A stretch of 64,000 nt of DNA from Triplophysa rosa (taxonomy: Eukaryota; Chordata; Actinopteri; Cypriniformes; Nemacheilidae): the NCBI RefSeq assembly GCF_024868665.1, contig NC_079891.1, positions 31,000,598 through 31,064,597 on the forward strand, read 5' to 3'. Under the pieces are notes generated by a model that saw only the letters and a program-made list of their open reading frames with translations, searched no databases and was not told the DNA's origin. The position numbers and the translations under genes were made by a program. Within the stretch, counting starts at the first letter, position 1. Each line of letters starts with the position of its first letter. Shown in pieces: positions 59,518 through 64,000 of the stretch.

Positions 59518-62153
59518 GATGTTTATTTGCATAAAGAAAATAAAGCCTAATATTTTGTTACATTGTCACATTTTACTGACAATGAAGCACATTTTATTCC
59601 CCAAGTATTACTGTAATGCAAAAAATGCCATTATCATTACAATAATGTATATTAAAGTAATTGTTTGCTTCATAGTATTGATATGTTAGTATTTGATGAA
59701 AAATGAAAAAAAAAAGTTCTATATAGCACTAAAAGTGGTTCTTGGCTCGTAATCATAGGGGAACCACTTTTAGAGTGAATGCTCATAACTAAAATTTTAT
59801 TACAATATTACAGTATTATATGATATGATTATCACATTGCAGGAATGACAATTTTAGGTGTCGAGTGTTTATTTGTCATCAAAAAATGTCACCATACAAA
59901 GATATTTTAACAGCATGCGGTACACAAATAGACTATTGATTTTGTGAAAATGTAAAACATGACTTGTATTCTGAGCAATAGCCGAAGAGAGGATGAATTA
60001 CATGTTGTGTGTTACACTCTTGGTGGTCTGTGATTGGCTGAGTCTGCGGTGTAACCATGAATCGTACTCTGCCTTGGGCATCTTTACTGCATTATCTCTC
60101 ACTATCTGCAAATAAGAGAGTTAGAGATAAAAGACCACTTCTCATAATTACAACCCACTCGCATCCTAACCTCCCAGTTCCCGACAATAGCTTATTACCC
60201 CACCGGATAACCCATCTTTATACGGCCCAAATGTTGGTGTGTTACCAGAAGCCTGTCTGGACTTGGTTTAAGGGAGTCAGCAGGGTTTTGGCAGTTACAA
60301 TCAAATAAGATTAATAGCTTGAAAGTTGCTACACCTGAAAATCTAAATCTGCAATAATTACAGAGACATTAGTAAGTAGATTGAATGAAACTAAGCCAAC
60401 ACAATATGTCTGCAAAACCTCTATATAAAACTAAGTGAACTATAAAGTTAACCATTCAAATAATAAAATAAATTGTTTACTTTCTATGAAGGTAATTATT
60501 ATTACTGACCAAGTTATACTATTCAACTACATACAACCTCATTGGATAAGAGCGTATCAGAATTAGCTGCTTCAGAATTAGAAAGAAAATCCAAAGGGAA
60601 TACAATCAGGTGCTTAGCTAAAATAAAAAGGGCCCCAACATTTTATTATGGCACATCAGGCCCACTGACTACAGAAGACCCTATTGGACCCCCTTATCAC
60701 ATCCCCCATGTCCTTTCACACCCGACATGGATAGCTAAAATTGGATTATAAATAGATAGTGGAGCTGATGGAGGAATCCACAGCTACCACATCGTAAACA
60801 TTAGTTTGTTGTATTTATGCCTGACAAGATCATTATCACATCCGATAAAAGGACAAATTAAGTTGTGTTGATACAAATAGGCGTCTTGCCAAGAAAACTG
60901 CAGTTAATCTGTCAGAGTAAAACACACAACACAGAAACAATAGATAACAGCAGCTGACAGTTGGTGAAAACACTTTTCATCCCTATCATTTATCTTTTTT
61001 TTGTCATTTACATTTATTACTAGTGTTTTTTCGATAGTGATGGTATATGTAAAGGGGTCTATGAGAAATGTATAAAGACCGACAGACAGGGTCGGTCTAT
61101 ATAACCTTCCTCGCATGAAAACATGTTCCATTAAGACACATAATACTTTGCGTCTTATTTTTTAAAAGTATTTTTTTTATATTTAACCCTTTTGTTGTGT
61201 TCAGCTCTGTGGAATCTAGTTTTTAAATCTCAGACATTTATATTTATTCAAGATACACTTTTTTTCATTCACATTATAGAAGAAAATCTACGCAGTATCT
61301 TGTTTTACCAAAATAATGAATAACGCTGTGGGTCCACTAGACCCTCAAACATTGACTGAGTAACAAAACATGGATACCATACAAGGGTTAAACTAACAAA
61401 CTTCCTTTTGAGAAATATTTAGCTTAAAAAGTGTACTTGTGCTAACTTTCTTTAGCATACATGTCCTGGGGCGGTCTGGACCCCTCATAAGCCTTAAGGG
61501 ACCTCTCATAAGGTCTAAAATAGTGAACTTGGGGGTCCCCTGGTTTTTCATTAAAACTAGACAACTAAAAACACTTTTTTTGTCAAATTACCATGCTAAA
61601 ACAAAACACTTTTGTCCATTATTTGTACAAATTTCATAAAACTAAAATGTCATTTTTATCTGAAAAATCCATGCATGCTCAAGCGCGCCACACAGTGTTC
61701 AATGAAGACATGTACAGAGATGTCGCAGCCAGTGGATCCTCTCATATTGAAAGCGTTTATCTTAAAACTTTACAGTTTGGCTAGTATAATTTTGATATCT
61801 CACATTTTCAAAACAGATGCGACATGGTACTGAGCCACTACAGGGACGTACAGGTGGTGGAAATAAAGGAAAGGTAGTGAAAATATTTTGCTCTCCCCAA
61901 CATTGCGTTCCTTTGCAAAACTTTTGCGTTTCCCCAAGAATATTTTTCTTTCCCTCAGAAAACTTTGGCATTCCCCAGAGATTATTTTGCACTCCCTTCT
62001 GGAAACATGAGCTCAGACTTTGACGAGAAGGCTTCTGCTTTTGCCAAAAGGAATGACATTCGTTTTTCTTATTCTGCATTGGTTCATATGGATTATTTTC
62101 ATATACTTGATCTACATTATTAGGAGATGAATCACGTTTAAAATGCTCATACG
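59518..62153. other. Intergenic, unassigned
   Basis: No gene recognised. 61865-62000 has a degenerate repetition of TTTGCGTTTCCCCAAGAAT-like phrases. Open frames at 60057-60308 and 60542-60751 look unique but show no domains. Confidence 0.35.
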
Positions 62154-62739
62154 TGTCAAGGACGGCGTGGCGAGAACCCAAACGCATGCAGGCAGGCAAA
62201 GACGGTGTAAACAAAAACACTTTATTTGACAGAAAGAAAGACAAAGCAAAACACCCACGATGGGGAAAACTGAACTAAGAATATATTCAACAAGGCAAAC
62301 AAAAACTTCCCTCAAGGGGGCAAAAACTAGAACAAAGAAAAAATCAAATTAACAAGACAAGAAACTACCTTGGAACAGAGACAGATGACAAGGGACGAAC
62401 TGGATACAAAACACGACGTAGCATACGGCACGCAATACAGGCAATACAATACGCAAGACACTACAGAAGACAATCCAACAGCACAAGACAAAGAAACATG
62501 AGGGTATATATAGGGAGAGACAAACGAGGGATAATTACACGGGGCAGGCGTGGGACATTAGACATGAGAGGAAAGCAATACAAGAAACGAGAGGGGCGGG
62601 GCTAATGACAAGACATGAGAAAACACATGAGATGTCAAAAAACAAACATCTCATGGCTTTCTCACAAATAACCTAAGGCTTTGCCATGGCTCTGCTACAG
62701 GACCAAGAAAAACATGACTAAGGAAGCAGAGCCATGACA
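62154..62739 (-). mobile_element. Solo LTR of a retroelement
   Basis: It starts TGTCA and ends TGACA (TG...CA), flanked by CATACG on both sides (62148-62153, 62740-62745), a 6-bp target duplication. Read on the minus strand, a TATATA box (62505-62512) precedes an AATAAA signal (62221-62226), the order expected in an LTR. No internal coding region adjoins it, so it arose by LTR-LTR recombination. Superfamily not assignable from this. Confidence 0.75.
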
Positions 62740-62745
62740 CATACG

Positions 62746-63256
62746 CTTCTGCGTATACGGTGACGCGTTCTCTCCCTCACTCACTCCAAATATTTTTTTA
62801 TTAATATTCCAATAAAAGGGAACAGCACCGCATTACAATAATATAAAGAACAAGAATCAAAGAGCTTGAAGCTTTGAGCTTGAACACGCCCCTGTTTGAG
62901 CCCTCGCCGTGGCTCTAGCGAATCACCTGCTTTGACCCGGAGCGGCGAAGTACCGGCAACATGTGAGAAGTACAGGTACACAAGAAAAAGTGAAGGTACG
63001 CTAAAGATTAATAGAGAATTGGCTCGTACCTGCCCACTTCAAGGACTGCGAATGAGATTGTATGAATTCATAAGAATTAGCCAAAATTAGCCATCTTGTA
63101 AAACGGTTACGTGTTGACTGTGAGATTGTGCTGAAAAATCAGTTGTTTTTGATGATTTATAACTCAGAAATGAAGGAATTAAAAAAAGTAAGAAATGACA
63201 GCAAAGCATGTAGAATCACAATGCAAAGTTTAGAATAAGTGTACAGTAAGAAGTAC
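62746..63256 (-). other. Presumed downstream intron of the unidentified gene
   Basis: It follows the donor of the exon at 63257-63446. It contains a half-copy of the TTTTACAAGGTG repeat near 63063-63105. No further exon was recognised. Confidence 0.35.
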
Positions 63257-63446
63257 CTCTATAGACACACACAGATCCGGGCAGCAGAGCTCCCATGGTG
63301 GGAGGGAGTTTAGGACCCTGAGGAAGCTGTGTGGATGAACCCGCAGTGTGAGGCCTTCTGTAAATCGACTTAACTTCTCCAGCAAACATGCGACCCTCCT
63401 GTCTGAGTGTTTGATGGGGGTCAGGCTACTGAGCAACTCTGAGAGC
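63257..63446 (-). CDS. Internal coding exon of an unidentified gene
   Basis: Minus-strand exon of 190 nt with acceptor TTCAAG|G and donor GAG|GTACTT. Its 63 codons read LSELLSSLTPIKHSDRRVAC, then LLEKLSRFTEGLTLRVHPHS, FLRVLNSLPPWELCCPD, LCVSIE. The leucine-rich pattern looks alpha-helical. It starts in phase 2 and ends in phase 0. Joining it to the exon at 63923-64000 keeps the frame open (STQ-W-LSELL). The acceptor is preceded directly by a (TG)n tract and not a normal pyrimidine tract. I do not recognise the family; the gene is convergent with xbp1. Confidence 0.6.
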
Positions 63447-63450
63447 CTTG

Positions 63451-63474
63451 AACACACACACACACGCACGCACA

Positions 63475-63511
<37 letters not shown>

Positions 63512-63543
63512 GCACGCACGCACACACACACACACACACACAC
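63451..63543. repeat. (CA)n microsatellite abutting a splice acceptor
   Basis: Long (AC)n with interspersed ACGC units. On the minus strand it is (TG)n and ends four bases before the acceptor AG of the exon at 63257-63446. Confidence 0.9.
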
Positions 63544-63922
63544 AATGGTTAATGTAATGTTATTATAGATGGTTTCATCAGACACATGCGCTGGCCCAAA
63601 GTTACTTTCCGGTCTGTGTTTGGGTATAATATAACAATTTATTTTATATTTAATTTATAATAATATTACTTCATATTAGTATGTTATTGTATATTAATTG
63701 TCATAAATTAAATTAAAATGATTTATTCTTTGCGGAGATCTACCAAAACCGTCTATAAACAACAATGTTGAATGCATACACACACTCGCACACCTGCTAA
63801 TATTCAGATTAGGTGGTCTACTGAATCCTGTAGTGTCATTAACGTTAATATTTACCAAACACACGTAAGTGGTTCAGCATCAGTGTTTTCAAAAGCACCG
63901 AATCTGACTCACACACACGCAC

Positions 63923-64000
63923 CACTGAGTGCTGTATGGATCTTCTGAACACACAGCATCAGTCACTTTTGAGTCCTGTGCCGTTGCCGTAGAGACCGCA
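63923..64000 (-). CDS. Coding exon of the same unidentified gene, cut by window edge
   Basis: The 78 nt on the minus strand read AVSTATAQDSKVTDAVCSED then PYSTQ and a split tryptophan codon TG|G, ending at donor CAGTG|GTGCGT. The phase (2) is complementary to the next exon across a 476-bp intron. The start of the exon is outside the window. Function unknown. The call rests on frame continuity and splice signals only. Confidence 0.5.

Noticed and set aside
61762..62244. 160-codon minus-strand frame near the unidentified gene
   Set aside because: It runs out of the solo LTR into low-complexity sequence and has no domain or splice features.
63230..63541. 103-codon frame including a long VCVCV stretch
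   Set aside because: The N-terminal half is translated CA microsatellite; only the part downstream of the acceptor at 63446 is credible exon.

Overview
The window is vertebrate nuclear DNA, most likely from a teleost and probably a cyprinid-like fish (inferred from the repeat families and gene structure). It has large introns, long AT-rich non-coding stretches, and layer upon layer of DNA-transposon insertions: hAT, Tc1/mariner, PIF/Harbinger and TTAA-bounded elements, plus an L2-type LINE, tRNA-derived SINE copies and a solo LTR. Most short open frames are chance frames or transposon debris.

Three host loci can be supported. (1) The first coding exon of znrf3, the transmembrane E3 ligase that removes Frizzled receptors, lies on the minus strand at 35603-35824. 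Its promoter side is near 35.8-36.3 kb. Everything left of 35.6 kb appears to be its first intron, running off the window edge. (2) xbp1, the bZIP factor of the unfolded protein response, is complete on the plus strand at 49550-51704 in five coding exons. The 26-nt IRE1 intron, both IRE1 hairpins, the unspliced and spliced reading frames, a perfect ER-stress response element and CRE-like sites are all visible. The two genes are also neighbours in tetrapods (ZNRF3/XBP1 on human 22q12), which supports both calls. (3) Two phase-compatible exons of an unrecognised minus-strand gene lie at 63257-63446 and 63923-64000, running off the right edge.

Layout: 0.1-2.8 kb, an L2 LINE holding a Harbinger element with a MADF fragment and a hAT MITE. 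4-15 kb, MITEs, a SINE, one ~650-bp inverted duplication (4.2-4.9 versus 11.4-12.0 kb) and a decayed BED-finger hAT transposase. 15.9-31.7 kb, hAT and TTAA elements, often nested, several with perfect 8-bp target duplications, one carrying a minisatellite. 31.7-35.6 kb, mostly unassigned. 35.6-36.3 kb, znrf3 exon 1 and promoter. 36-49 kb, the intergenic gap with MITEs and SINEs. 49.3-52.3 kb, xbp1. 52-63 kb, intergenic with a decayed Tc1 element, a mariner-like MITE and a solo LTR. 63.2-64 kb, the unidentified gene.

Functionally, the znrf3 promoter and its presumed intron carry exact TCF/LEF motifs, fitting its known role as a Wnt-induced feedback inhibitor. The xbp1 promoter carries the ATF6/NF-Y type element that links ER stress to xbp1 transcription, and its mRNA carries the IRE1 substrate that converts the message to the active factor.
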